64,000 nucleotides of DNA from Paraburkholderia oxyphila NBRC 105797 (GTDB lineage Bacteria > Pseudomonadota > Gammaproteobacteria > Burkholderiales > Burkholderiaceae), in the NCBI RefSeq assembly GCF_000685075.1, contig NZ_BAYD01000010.1:62001-126000 (forward strand), given 5' to 3'. Shown here piece after piece: positions 27,361 to 35,623 of the stretch. A model generated the notes under the pieces. The model did no database searches and was not told the origin of the DNA. It worked only from the letters and a program-made list of their open reading frames with translations. The position numbers and the translations under genes are program-made. How positions within the stretch are numbered: position 1 is the stretch's first letter; each line of letters opens with the position of its first letter.

Positions 27361-27954
27361 AATCTCAAGCGCGTCGTCGACTTCGATGCCAAGGTAACGG
27401 ATTGAGCTTTCGATCTTGCTATGGCCGAGCAGCAGCTGCACTGCCCGGAGATTCTTCGTGCGTTTGTAAATCAGGGTTGCCTTGGTGCGGCGCATCGAAT
27501 GCGTGCCGTACGCAGTCGGATCAAACCCTGCTGCACCCGCCCACCGACGTATCATCCGGGCATATTGCCGGGTTGAAAGATGCGGGGACGCCAAGAGCCG
27601 ACTTGGGAAGAGGTACTGTTCGGATCTGAGGGCAGCCTTCTCAAGCCACGCGCCGACCGCGTTCCGCGTCGACTCGGTCAGTTCAAACTGGACAGGCCGC
27701 TGAGTCTTTCGCTGGATGACTTGCGCCCGCGGCAGGACCTGATTGCCATGCGTGACATCGCGGACTCGCAGACTGACAAGATCACAACCACGCAGTTTGC
27801 TGTCGATTGCAAGGTTGAACAGGGCGAGATCGCGGACCGCCTGAGCGTTCTGAAGGTAGATCCGGATGGCCCAGACGTCCTTCGGCCTCAGCGGCGGCTT
27901 CTGACCGACCAGCTTGCCCTTGTTCCATGCCTCACGGGATTGATCGGCTTTCAT
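27238..27954 (-). CDS. Tyrosine recombinase (short integrase family) with replaced C-terminal tail
   Basis: 238 codons. Residues 1-198 match a short (~200 residue) tyrosine recombinase common in proteobacteria: SKLRGCDLVSLRV with the first catalytic Arg, YGTHSMRRTKATLIY (HxxR), LLGHSKIES (His) and the nucleophile in RYLGIEVDDALEI. All catalytic residues are present. The usual ending (about AEQTEV, as in the copy at 9708) is replaced after ~27361 by about 40 foreign residues read antisense through the AraC fragment. It may still be active. No tRNA or obvious att site was seen beside it. Confidence 0.75.
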   Translation of the reverse strand: MKADQSREAWNKGKLVGQKPPLRPKDVWAIRIYLQNAQAVRDLALFNLAIDSKLRGCDLVSLRVRDVTHGNQVLPRAQVIQRKTQRPVQFELTESTRNAVGAWLEKAALRSEQYLFPSRLLASPHLSTRQYARMIRRWAGAAGFDPTAYGTHSMRRTKATLIYKRTKNLRAVQLLLGHSKIESSIRYLGIEVDDALEISIRHAMRSRQVADRSARVVERQCPCASALDSCAVVHLPNC

Positions 27955-28474
27955 CGCAGTCTCCCACAGGGACGATGGGAGTTCGATTGTGGTACCCGAT
28001 CTCGACGCTCGCTTTGGAGACCGAGGTTCGCACCCGGCCTGGCCTCGTATTGTCTATCAGCGACCCAGCGGAGCCTTCGCCCGGGCGGCTGCTCCGCAAC
28101 AAAATGCTGCCCAACGACCTACAGGTAAATTTCTGCCTTTGCCGACGGTCGCCGATCAGCCGCTGTGTGGCGGCTGAAGGTCGCTTCACTGACAATCGCA
28201 AACCCGTGCCGACGAATGTCTCCTCTCTTTATCAACGAATGAGTCTTCCCGACCCTTCTCAGCCATTCACCCTCGTCTCTGCGGAACGGCGGGTCCTGAG
28301 CGCCTAGCGGTCGGTTGATACACGGCTAACATGGCTCCGTTGGGTACCGTCTGGCGTTTGCAACATCATGCGATACAGCAACGTTCGGCATTTGCTCGAG
28401 AGATCGCTCATGTCTTTCTCCCTCCCGGTTCGCTAGCGCTCGCCGTGTCGGGATGTCATCGAGCCACCACAGAT
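27955..28474. other. Intergenic region, no gene seen
   Basis: 520 bases upstream of the recombinase and downstream of the exported-protein gene. No reading frame with start signals or motifs; the stretch looks like decayed or non-coding DNA flanking the recombinase. Confidence 0.4.
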
Positions 28475-29179
28475 TCATTGAGCACCTGTTGTCTGTTGGG
28501 CCGCTGCAGAAGCAGCGACGGGCGCATCGGGCGCCAGGCTGAAGCTGTGTAGTTCCCATTGACTGTCGTACTGAGGCTGGGCTCCCGCATATCCTTTGCT
28601 CGTCCACTTGATGACCCGCTTGACGGATGGCGCATACCAGCAGGTGGCTTCGAACGTGTAGTCACGAATGAGCATGCCGTTATGCATGCGCTGAACGGTT
28701 CCCGAGTCCGTCAGCCTGAAAGCGAAAAAATCGCCGGCCACCACGTGCACGACCTCAGTGGCGTCAACGGAAGCCCGGTGCGAGACCCAATGGGTGTCGC
28801 CTGACGAGTATGTGTAGTTCCCGCTCCATGAGTCTCCGACCTTCATCGGAAAATGCAAAAGGTCTCGCGAAGGATTGAACACAACATCATGGTCTCGGGT
28901 CATGTTGCTGGTACTGTCGAGATCTATTTCGAAACGGCCCCCCGCCTTCGAGATTCTAGTTTGCTGGGGCGTCATCTCGATGACTCTCTGATGCGACATC
29001 TGCTCGGGAGTGGCCGGCGTCGGTGGAGTTGGTCCGAATATCCAGCTGTCACCGAGCCGGAATATTGGCTTTTCCGCCGTTGAAACCGGCTCGACGGTGG
29101 ATTGCCCAAACGCTGGAATCGTCCCGAACGCGGACGACACAACCAGAACGAGTGCACACATTTCCTGAGCTGCCTTCAT
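28475..29179 (-). CDS. Exported protein of unknown function (paralogue of 7761-8456)
   Basis: About 234 residues from ATG 29179, where a signal peptide begins (MCALVLVVSSAFGTIPAFGQ). Landmarks shared in order with the gene at 7761-8456 are FRLGDSWIFG (YKVGDTWTLL there), NMTRDHDV, HFPMKVGDSWSG, a V-A-G-D/S-F motif (VVAGDFFAFRL) and CWYAPSVKRVIKW near the end. An Ala-rich, QT-containing C-terminal tail follows. No known family recognised; the shared core suggests a beta-rich periplasmic domain. It stands alone beside decayed mobile DNA. Confidence 0.8.
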   Translation of the reverse strand: MKAAQEMCALVLVVSSAFGTIPAFGQSTVEPVSTAEKPIFRLGDSWIFGPTPPTPATPEQMSHQRVIEMTPQQTRISKAGGRFEIDLDSTSNMTRDHDVVFNPSRDLLHFPMKVGDSWSGNYTYSSGDTHWVSHRASVDATEVVHVVAGDFFAFRLTDSGTVQRMHNGMLIRDYTFEATCWYAPSVKRVIKWTSKGYAGAQPQYDSQWELHSFSLAPDAPVAASAAAQQTTGAQ

Positions 29180-29654
29180 CTTGTTCAATCCTTCTGCCAG
29201 CGCGACAAGAACCTGCGGACTGTCGGAAAGGATGCACCTAAACGGCGGTGAAAGATGTGCGCCACGCCTCATAGGGTCGGGACGGTTCAGGACTCAAGCG
29301 TGTCAACAGTGATCGGGAATATCGGCCCGGGAAGTTGGTCTGGATAAGTTGACGGGAAATTTCTCCCGCGCGACGTCAATCAAGTCGATGAGCCTCGGCA
29401 ACTGGTGTTGCTAATAGACGCCCTGCGCGCGCCGTGGCTGGAGCGCCCGTTGAGTTATCCAATGTGGCACGCGATGTATGGCCATAAGTGGCAGGCCGCT
29501 AGCTACTGCACACCGGCCATTCGAGTGTCAGTTCGTGCGCGCTGCCGGGTGACGGCAGTTGGCCGAGAGCACCCGTTGAATGCAGGTCCTGTGGAGCTGC
29601 ACGGGCCGATATTTCGGTTGAGTCCCGGACGGCAACCCCTCATTCCTCCACGCA
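29180..29654. other. Intergenic region, mostly decayed DNA
   Basis: 475 bases with one 100-codon frame (29405-29707) that has no plausible start or motif. The right end runs into an IS3-type transposase remnant, so part of this stretch may be further degraded insertion-sequence DNA. Confidence 0.4.
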
Positions 29655-29783
29655 TGCCTGAACCTGCACGGCTTCGCATCCCTCTCCGAAGCGATACGCG
29701 AGATTGAAGCCTGGCGTCAGGACTACAATGTGACCCGGCTTCACATGGCGCTCAAGGATTCGACGCCACGACAACCACAGTAA
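29655..29783 (+). pseudogene. IS3-family transposase (OrfB) C-terminal remnant
   Basis: The frame reads CLNLHGFASLSEAIREIEAW then RQDYNVTRLHMALKDSTPRQ and a stop. This matches the end of IS3-group DDE transposases (CLN-F-SL-EA---IE-WR-DYN--RPH-SL---TP), including the segment after the catalytic Glu. Everything upstream is gone. It lies 35 bases before the sigma-54 activator gene and marks an old insertion or deletion breakpoint. Confidence 0.75.
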
Positions 29784-29817
29784 AAATGCCACGCGTTTAT
29801 CCGGAGATCACGAGGCA

Positions 29818-32136
29818 ATGAGTACGCTCCCCTTCGTTTCCCTTACAGGGGAAAAAGCGGATTACGACGCGTTCATTGGCGAAGCGCCGGCGTTTCGCCA
29901 ACTGGTCAGGATGATCGATCGCGTCGCGCCCACCGACCACGCGTTGCTCATCATCGGGCCAACGGGGTCGGGCAAGGAACTGGTCGCGCGCCGCGTTCAT
30001 ACGCGCAGCTTGCGCCACGATCAACCGTTCGTTGACGTGAATTGCGGTGCCATTCCCGAACATCTCGTCGAAGCGGAACTCTTCGGGCACGTCAAAGGCG
30101 CTTTCACGGGCGCCGGCGAGAGTCGTCCGGGGCTCTTGCAGCAGGTCGGCAAAGGCACGCTGCTGCTCGACGAGATTGGCGAGTTGCCCCTCGCGCTGCA
30201 ACCCAAGCTGCTGCGTGCGCTCGAAACACGGACGTTCCGACCGGTCGGCGCCTCGTCGAGCCTGCGCTTCGAAGGGCGCGTGGTCGCTTCGACTCACCGC
30301 GATCTGCGCGAACTGGCGCACCTGGGCCTGTTTCGCGAAGACCTGTTTTACCGGCTTGCGGTGTTCGTGCTGGCCGTGCCCGGGCTCGACCAGCGCGCCG
30401 AAGACATCCCGGCGCTCGCCACCCATTTCGCCTCCCAGCAGGCGCGCCGCATCGAGTTTTCGCCGGCCGCCATCCGGCGGCTCGGCCGGCATAGCTGGCC
30501 CGGTCATATCCGGCAACTACGCAACCTGATCAGCCAGCTGAGCGTGCTCGCCGAAAAGTCTCTGATCGATGAAGACACACTCGACCCGTTTCTCCTCAGC
30601 GAAACGGCCGGACAGGTTTCGCGCGCGGCGCTCGCGGACATGCTGCTGCAACTCGAGGGACGCGACAAACTCGCCGCCGCCGAAGACCTCCTCATCGATC
30701 GCGCGCTGGAACGCACCGCGGGGAACAAGAGCGCCGCCGCCAGCTTGCTCGGCGTAGGGCGCAAGACGGTCGAGCGCCGCCTGAAGTCGCGTGAGGAACA
30801 CCATCGCGAAGCCCACAAGAGTCTGGAACATGCGCGCGCGCTGATCGACGCATCGCGCTTCGCCGAGGCCATTCCTCATTTGAGGCGTTGCGTCGATGTG
30901 CTGCAAACCAGCCGTGACGAGGCCACCACGCGCCGCGCACAGTTCGACGCCTACCGGCTGCTCGGCATGAGCCTGCGCAGCGTGCACGGCTGGCTGTACG
31001 CCGAAGCCACGACCTGCTACGCGACGGCGCTCGAGATTGGCGCCGGGATTTGCGAGCCTGGCGAATTCGCGGCGATCCAGTTCGGCATCTGGACCACCCA
31101 GTTGACGACGCTCCAACTCAAGCAGGCGCGCGCGAGCGCACAGGACATGCTGCAGCGTGCCCAGAACAGCGGGGACCGCGTGTCGCTCGACGAAGCGCAC
31201 GTTGCCATGGCCAACACGCTCTACTGGCTCGGCGACAACGAAGAAGCCCTCGCCTGCCTCGCGCGGGGCAACCTGCTCGGCGTGACGCGAGACGATGTGC
31301 GCACGGGTTCGCAGGGCATCGACCTTGCGAGCCTCGCGTTGACCTTCGAAGGCCTGGCCGCCTACCAGATCGGCGAGTTCGGGCAGGCCCGGCGCGCGAT
31401 GGAAATGCTGATCCTGCGCGCCAGCGAGCCCGGTACGCACGCATTGGCGCACGCCGTCAATCTGCAGGGGGCCGCGTGGCTCGCCTGCCTGTTCGACGAT
31501 CAAACGCGGCGCGGGCCGCTGGCGAGCGAGCTCGAATCGGTGTCGATCGCCAACGGCTTCGCTTTCTATCGCGGCGTGGGCCAGATATTGCGCGGCACCC
31601 ATCTCAGCGCGCAAGGCTTGAACGCGGAAGCCGAGGCCGTCATGCTCGACGGCTACGACAATCACCTGGTCTGCAACGGCGGCACGCTCTTCTATTCCTT
31701 CAAGATGTGGCAGCACGGCGAAATTCTGCTGCGATACGGTCGCGCGCAGCAATGCGAAACGATGCTGGCCGCCGCGGTAGACGAAACCATCGCCCGCCAG
31801 GAGCGCGCCCATCTTGGCGAATTGCTGGTCACCCGCGCGCGGGCGCAGTGGGCGCTCGGAGATTTGACGTCCGCCGAGCAGGGACTGCGCACCGCCCTTT
31901 CAACGGCGCTCGCGTTGGGGTCGGTGCCCGCGCGCGTGGATGCCGCACGCCATCTCGCCGCCCTCTTGCGCGCCACGGGTCGCCAAGCCGAAGCGATCGA
32001 CACGCTCGCACGCGCCTTGCGGGAGCAATCGGCCGATTCGACCACCCGCATTGCGGACGCCATAGCGTTGCTAGCCGAACTCCGCCACGAAGCTTCTATC
32101 GGACTGGACGTCCAGGCACCCGCCGCAGGGCGTTAA
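29818..32136 (+). CDS. Sigma-54-dependent activator: AAA+ domain, HTH, long C-terminal helical-repeat region
   Basis: 772 residues. There is no N-terminal receiver, PAS or GAF domain: the AAA+ core starts almost at once. Walker A is GPTGSGKE (47-54), the sigma-54 contact loop GAFTGA is at 94-99, and Walker B is LLLDEIGE. The Fis-type helix-turn-helix (GNKSAAASLLGVGRKTVERR) lies at about 300-320 instead of at the C-terminus. The remaining ~450 residues are TPR-like helical repeats (YWLGDNEEALACLARGNLLG, ALTFEGLAAYQIGEFGQARR) like those of the large cyclase/ATPase proteins. I infer that the repeats replace the usual sensor. A consensus sigma-54 promoter lies 138 bases downstream. Confidence 0.93.
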   Translation: MSTLPFVSLTGEKADYDAFIGEAPAFRQLVRMIDRVAPTDHALLIIGPTGSGKELVARRVHTRSLRHDQPFVDVNCGAIPEHLVEAELFGHVKGAFTGAGESRPGLLQQVGKGTLLLDEIGELPLALQPKLLRALETRTFRPVGASSSLRFEGRVVASTHRDLRELAHLGLFREDLFYRLAVFVLAVPGLDQRAEDIPALATHFASQQARRIEFSPAAIRRLGRHSWPGHIRQLRNLISQLSVLAEKSLIDEDTLDPFLLSETAGQVSRAALADMLLQLEGRDKLAAAEDLLIDRALERTAGNKSAAASLLGVGRKTVERRLKSREEHHREAHKSLEHARALIDASRFAEAIPHLRRCVDVLQTSRDEATTRRAQFDAYRLLGMSLRSVHGWLYAEATTCYATALEIGAGICEPGEFAAIQFGIWTTQLTTLQLKQARASAQDMLQRAQNSGDRVSLDEAHVAMANTLYWLGDNEEALACLARGNLLGVTRDDVRTGSQGIDLASLALTFEGLAAYQIGEFGQARRAMEMLILRASEPGTHALAHAVNLQGAAWLACLFDDQTRRGPLASELESVSIANGFAFYRGVGQILRGTHLSAQGLNAEAEAVMLDGYDNHLVCNGGTLFYSFKMWQHGEILLRYGRAQQCETMLAAAVDETIARQERAHLGELLVTRARAQWALGDLTSAEQGLRTALSTALALGSVPARVDAARHLAALLRATGRQAEAIDTLARALREQSADSTTRIADAIALLAELRHEASIGLDVQAPAAGR

Positions 32137-32168
32137 GGTACGCCGCCAGGCCACGCCAATAGTCAGGC

Positions 32169-32194
32169 CGGAGTGGTCGAAATCGTCCACTCCG
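32169..32194. promoter_or_regulatory. Inverted repeat, candidate upstream activator site
   Basis: CGGAGTGG (32169-32176) and CCACTCCG (32187-32194) are exact reverse complements separated by 10 bases. The element lies about 105-130 bp before the start site expected from the sigma-54 promoter at 32274, the usual distance for an enhancer-binding protein. It could instead be a terminator hairpin of the activator gene, but no T-tract follows. Confidence 0.5.
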
Positions 32195-32273
32195 CGCCAT
32201 TTCCGCGGACGGAATCGTCCTGCGCCGCCCTCTCACGCGCCGCCTTATCCCACTGCCACGGGCCGTGGATCAC

Positions 32274-32289
32274 TGGCACGACCATTGCT
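32274..32289 (+). promoter_or_regulatory. Sigma-54 (-24/-12) promoter, near-perfect consensus
   Basis: TGGCACGACCATTGCT matches the consensus TGGCACG-N4-TTGCW at every fixed position; the GG at 32275 and GC at 32287 have the required 10-base spacing. Transcription should begin near 32300 and lead into the 100-residue gene at 32390. Confidence 0.8.
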
Positions 32290-32389
32290 TGATCTCTTGC
32301 CGACACGCTCGCGCCGAAATTACGACGGGGTTGCGATGCAGTACGCAATTCGTATGCACGGTGCCACTATTCGAACGTAAGGCAAAATA

Positions 32390-32692
32390 ATGATAATCGC
32401 CATTGAACCAGAAACCATTCAGCAACCGAAGCGCGCCAATCAAAATGCGAAGCGTGTGACGACACGCCAAAACGCTAAAACGGCGGCGCAGGAAGAAAAC
32501 CCCTATACGGCGAAAAATCTCGATGGCGCCATTACGCACCTCGAGATCGCGGTTGCCGTCGATGACAATATCGCCGTATTCGGTCGGCGCTATTGGCTCG
32601 ATCGCGTAGAGCGCATGGCGTCCACTCCGCAGATCGTGCCCGCCCAGGCCAGACGACTTCGGTATTTGCTGGATCAACTCAAGGGCGATTGA
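32390..32692 (+). CDS. Hypothetical 100-residue protein, probably sigma-54 dependent
   Basis: 100 residues, ATG 32390 with AAGG about 9 bases upstream. The first ~40 residues are polar and Gln/Asn/Lys-rich with no signal peptide (PKRANQNAKRVTTRQNAKTA); the second part looks folded (LDGAITHLEIAVAVDDNIAV, RVERMASTPQIVPAQARRLR). No family recognised. Codon use in the first third is AT-richer than neighbouring genes. The consensus -24/-12 promoter 100 bases upstream and the adjacent activator make it the likely sole target of that activator. A longer frame on the opposite strand (32270-32887) has no start signal and is rejected. Confidence 0.65.
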   Translation: MIIAIEPETIQQPKRANQNAKRVTTRQNAKTAAQEENPYTAKNLDGAITHLEIAVAVDDNIAVFGRRYWLDRVERMASTPQIVPAQARRLRYLLDQLKGD

Positions 32693-32751
32693 GCGCCCGA
32701 CACACCATGACGAAGGCGGGTTAGCCGGATCGTCGGGGCGCTGTCGGGCGC
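32693..32751. terminator. 10-bp inverted repeat between convergent genes
   Basis: GCGCCCGACA (32693-32702, starting immediately after the stop of the 100-residue gene) is the exact reverse complement of TGTCGGGCGC (32742-32751). The 39-base loop contains further GC-rich pairing. Its position between two convergent genes fits a bidirectional transcription end. Confidence 0.5.
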
Positions 32752-32762
32752 GCGATCGGCGG

Positions 32763-33119
32763 TCAATTGCCGAAGAACAGGTTGCAGTAACTGGCGGGAC
32801 CGACGCACGACGATGGCGAGGGCTTCGACACCTGCATGGCACCGCCGGACGCCGAGGTACCGTTGGTCGTCGTGCCGCCAACGTCACTGTCGCCCGCCTT
32901 CTGGCCGTCCTGTGCAGCGACCTTCGCTTCAGCAGCCTGAATTTTCTCGGGATACGTCGTATGGTCGCCGTCGCCCACGCGATAGCCGGCCTGCTCGAGA
33001 CGGATCAGTTCTTCGCGCACCTGCTCACGGGTGACGGGCGCGCTGCTCTGAGCGAAGCTGACGACCGGGCTTGCAAGCGCACAGCTGGCGATGACAAGGC
33101 ATGCAAGGGTTTTCATCAT
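32763..33119 (-). CDS. DUF4148 domain-containing exported protein
   Basis: 118 residues. The signal peptide (LACLVIASCALASPVVSFAQ) is followed by VTREQVREELIRLEQAGYRV, then YPEKIQAAEAKVAA. This is the compact DUF4148 motif, abundant and almost confined to Burkholderiaceae and relatives and of unknown function. A Gly/Ser/Thr-rich linker leads to a C-terminal tail with two Cys (SSCVGPASYCNLFF) that may form a disulphide. It is convergent with the preceding 100-residue gene and seems to be a single-gene unit. Confidence 0.85.
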   Translation of the reverse strand: MMKTLACLVIASCALASPVVSFAQSSAPVTREQVREELIRLEQAGYRVGDGDHTTYPEKIQAAEAKVAAQDGQKAGDSDVGGTTTNGTSASGGAMQVSKPSPSSCVGPASYCNLFFGN

Positions 33120-33603
33120 GGATCTCCTTGATTTGCTGCTGGCTTAATAATCTGGATACCTAATAGTGCACCGCAGCCAGGTCTGCAGACCAACTGGACG
33201 TTGTGGTTGATATGGGGTGTGGAGTCGTCCGCGACTCAGCTGGCTTAACTCGGGGGCGGTTTGCGGATCATGTCAAACTCCCTGAAGTACGGTGATTGAC
33301 GCCCTCCTTGTGTCGAATTATGTTGCATTATTACGGCGTGTAACCGCGTCAGTTGTAACGACGTCGATCATTTGATGTTCGGCATTAAATGTTCCTTTGC
33401 GGGCGAATAAATGTTCGGTGCCGATTGACGATTATTCGCTAGCGCGACTTGTCGAGAGCGTGACACACGTCGGGTTTCAGGTAGCGATCACCCGCGAGAA
33501 CCAGAACTTTTGTTCGGCCAAAAACAGAACACTTGTCCATCGACTTGCTGGCGGACCGCTAGCACAATGGGGTATAGCTGCACCTGATTCCCGGAGGCCG
33601 GTT
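33120..33603. other. Intergenic region with ATGTTC repeats
   Basis: 484 bases between divergent genes. The kinase frame is open back to 33397 but without coding character. ATGTTC occurs three times within 42 bases (33375, 33389, 33411), twice as ATGTTCGG; this may be an operator cluster for the kinase gene but is only suggestive. No other gene is seen. Confidence 0.35.
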
Positions 33604-35553
33604 ATGGCGTCCTGTACTCGACGATCACATGATTGCGACGCCGGCGAAAAACCCGGGGCCAGAACATCACTGTGCGCGGGTGAAACGGCTCACACTATCG
33701 GGTTCCGCAAATTCGCTGAATGGATGAATCTTTTCGTCGGACCGATTGCAGCACTCAGTGCTGAGCAGCATCTCCTCGTCAAACGCGAGTTATTGGAATT
33801 GCTGTCCCGCCGATCGGTCTATTGGATCGCGCTACTGTTGGCCGCAAGCCCGTTCTGGTTCGCATGTGGAGCGTGGATCAAAACATCAGACATATATCTC
33901 TTGTTCCGTATCGTCTGGATACTGGGACTGTGGGCGATGGTCGCGCCCCTCGCCGCCTGCTTGCTGAAAAAAACCAAGACGCTCCCGAAGCACGCCGACG
34001 TCAGCGCGATCGAGCAGATGCACTGGGCCTGGGCTGCGCTGGTCATGCTGACATCGTTCTGGTGGGCGGCGGCCAGCTTTGGGCTAACCCCACCCAGCTT
34101 TGTGATGCTCCACGGTTATTTCTTTAGACTGGCCAGGTATGGCTTCGTGGAAATGACGATGATCAGCCAGGCGTTTACCTTGCTGTTGCTCGCACCCAGT
34201 TTTCGTGCAGCGTTAGGTGCAATCGTGATTGGCACTGTCCCATTCGCATTTAACCTGGCGCCACTGCTATTTGTTCACCGGCCAGGCATGTTTGACTGGT
34301 ATTCGGCTCAAGTCATTGGCTATTGCGTCATCGCATGGTTCATTTGCAACGATCAGCAACGCACATGTGTCAATGAGGTTGTTCTCGAGGAGGCGCGATC
34401 TCAGGCTGTAGCGGCAACGGCGGAGAAAAACCAGTTTATTGCTGCAATAAGCCACGACTTGCGTCAACCGCTCACCACACTCGGCCTGAAGCTGGACTAT
34501 ATCGAGCGCAGCCTCAAATCGACCGATCTGGTTGAAGACGTCGCGCTTGCGCAAAGACAAGTGGATGCGATGGAAGGGATGATTAACGGGGCCCTGGATA
34601 TCTGCCGCCTCGAGTCCGGCACCTGGAATGTGGAAGTTCAGGAGGTGGCGCTGCCTTCCCTTTTGCGCGGCATCGTCATGGACATGCAGCCGCTGGCTCA
34701 GGAGAAGGAGTTGAAGTTAAGACTTCATAGCCGCCCTTATCTGGTTCGTACGGATCGGCATGCGCTGGACAGGATCGTCCGGAATATGGTGATCAACGCA
34801 GTCCGTTACACGCCTTCCGGGCAGCGCGGAAAGCAGGGGCATGTTCTGGTGAGTTGCCAGAGGCGAGACAGCCGCATAAGGATAAGCGTCTGGGACAACG
34901 GGATCGGTATTCCTGAAGGCAGACAGGCCGATATCTTCAAGAGCTATGTACAGGTCAATAATCCCGAGCGGAATCGCGAAAAAGGGTTCGGTCTGGGTCT
35001 GTCGATTGTCCAGGGGCTCGCGAACCTTCTGGGTCACAAACTGGACATGGACTCGACACCCGGGCGGGGATCGCGTTTTTCGATTACGGTTCCCTTTGTG
35101 GGTCACATACCGCCGGAGTTGCGCGAGGTTCAAACGGTTGAAGACGGCGACCCGGACTTGACCAATATGGTCGTGGCGATCATCGAGGACAATAGCGACT
35201 CAAGAATCGAAATATCGATGTGCCTGATCGAGCATGGCTGCTACGTCGTGGCGGGCGCATCATCATCCGACGTCATCGAGCAGTTGCGCATCGAGACTTT
35301 GGCAAGCGGTCCACACTTCATCCTCTCCGGCTACCGGCTGAAAAACGAGGACGGTGCTGCTGCGATCGCGGCAGTCCGCGCGGCGACCGACGCTTCGATC
35401 CCTGCGATCCTGTGGTCAAGGGATACCTCGTCAACTGCGCTCAAAAAAATAGCCCCCAGTGGCATGAAGCTTTTGTCGGGAACGGATTCGGAGCAAACCT
35501 TATTGACCATACTTGCAGAACATAAGCCAGGAACATTGACCGAAGGCCGGTGA
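33604..35553 (+). CDS. Membrane hybrid histidine kinase, copy 1, degenerate receiver domain
   Basis: 649 residues. GGAGG 7 bases before ATG 33604 sets the start; the same sequence context recurs at copy 2. About six hydrophobic segments fill residues ~60-255 with no recognised ligand domain. A HisKA domain follows (ISHDLRQPLTTLGLKL, His284) and a HATPase_c domain with N, G1 and G2 boxes (NMVINAVRYTPSG, WDNGIGIP, GFGLGLSIVQGL). The C-terminal receiver has the acidic start (AIIEDN), but position 576, the phospho-acceptor, is Gly (ILSGYRL) and the conserved Lys is Gly626 (LLSGTDS). The receiver should be unphosphorylatable. Copy 2 starts 70 bases downstream. Confidence 0.92.
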   Translation: MASCTRRSHDCDAGEKPGARTSLCAGETAHTIGFRKFAEWMNLFVGPIAALSAEQHLLVKRELLELLSRRSVYWIALLLAASPFWFACGAWIKTSDIYLLFRIVWILGLWAMVAPLAACLLKKTKTLPKHADVSAIEQMHWAWAALVMLTSFWWAAASFGLTPPSFVMLHGYFFRLARYGFVEMTMISQAFTLLLLAPSFRAALGAIVIGTVPFAFNLAPLLFVHRPGMFDWYSAQVIGYCVIAWFICNDQQRTCVNEVVLEEARSQAVAATAEKNQFIAAISHDLRQPLTTLGLKLDYIERSLKSTDLVEDVALAQRQVDAMEGMINGALDICRLESGTWNVEVQEVALPSLLRGIVMDMQPLAQEKELKLRLHSRPYLVRTDRHALDRIVRNMVINAVRYTPSGQRGKQGHVLVSCQRRDSRIRISVWDNGIGIPEGRQADIFKSYVQVNNPERNREKGFGLGLSIVQGLANLLGHKLDMDSTPGRGSRFSITVPFVGHIPPELREVQTVEDGDPDLTNMVVAIIEDNSDSRIEISMCLIEHGCYVVAGASSSDVIEQLRIETLASGPHFILSGYRLKNEDGAAAIAAVRAATDASIPAILWSRDTSSTALKKIAPSGMKLLSGTDSEQTLLTILAEHKPGTLTEGR

Positions 35554-35623
35554 AAGAGATGGCAGAGGAAACACAAAACCGGCGCAACGGAGCATCGCTG
35601 TACTTGATTCGCGGAGGCCTGCT

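Noticed and set aside
29405..29707. 100-codon plus-strand frame before the IS3 remnant
   Set aside because: No start signal, no motif, overlaps transposase-remnant codons in another frame.
32270..32887. 205-codon minus-strand frame over the 100-residue gene
   Set aside because: No ribosome site, Arg/Ser-rich, overlaps both the sigma-54 promoter and the DUF4148 end.
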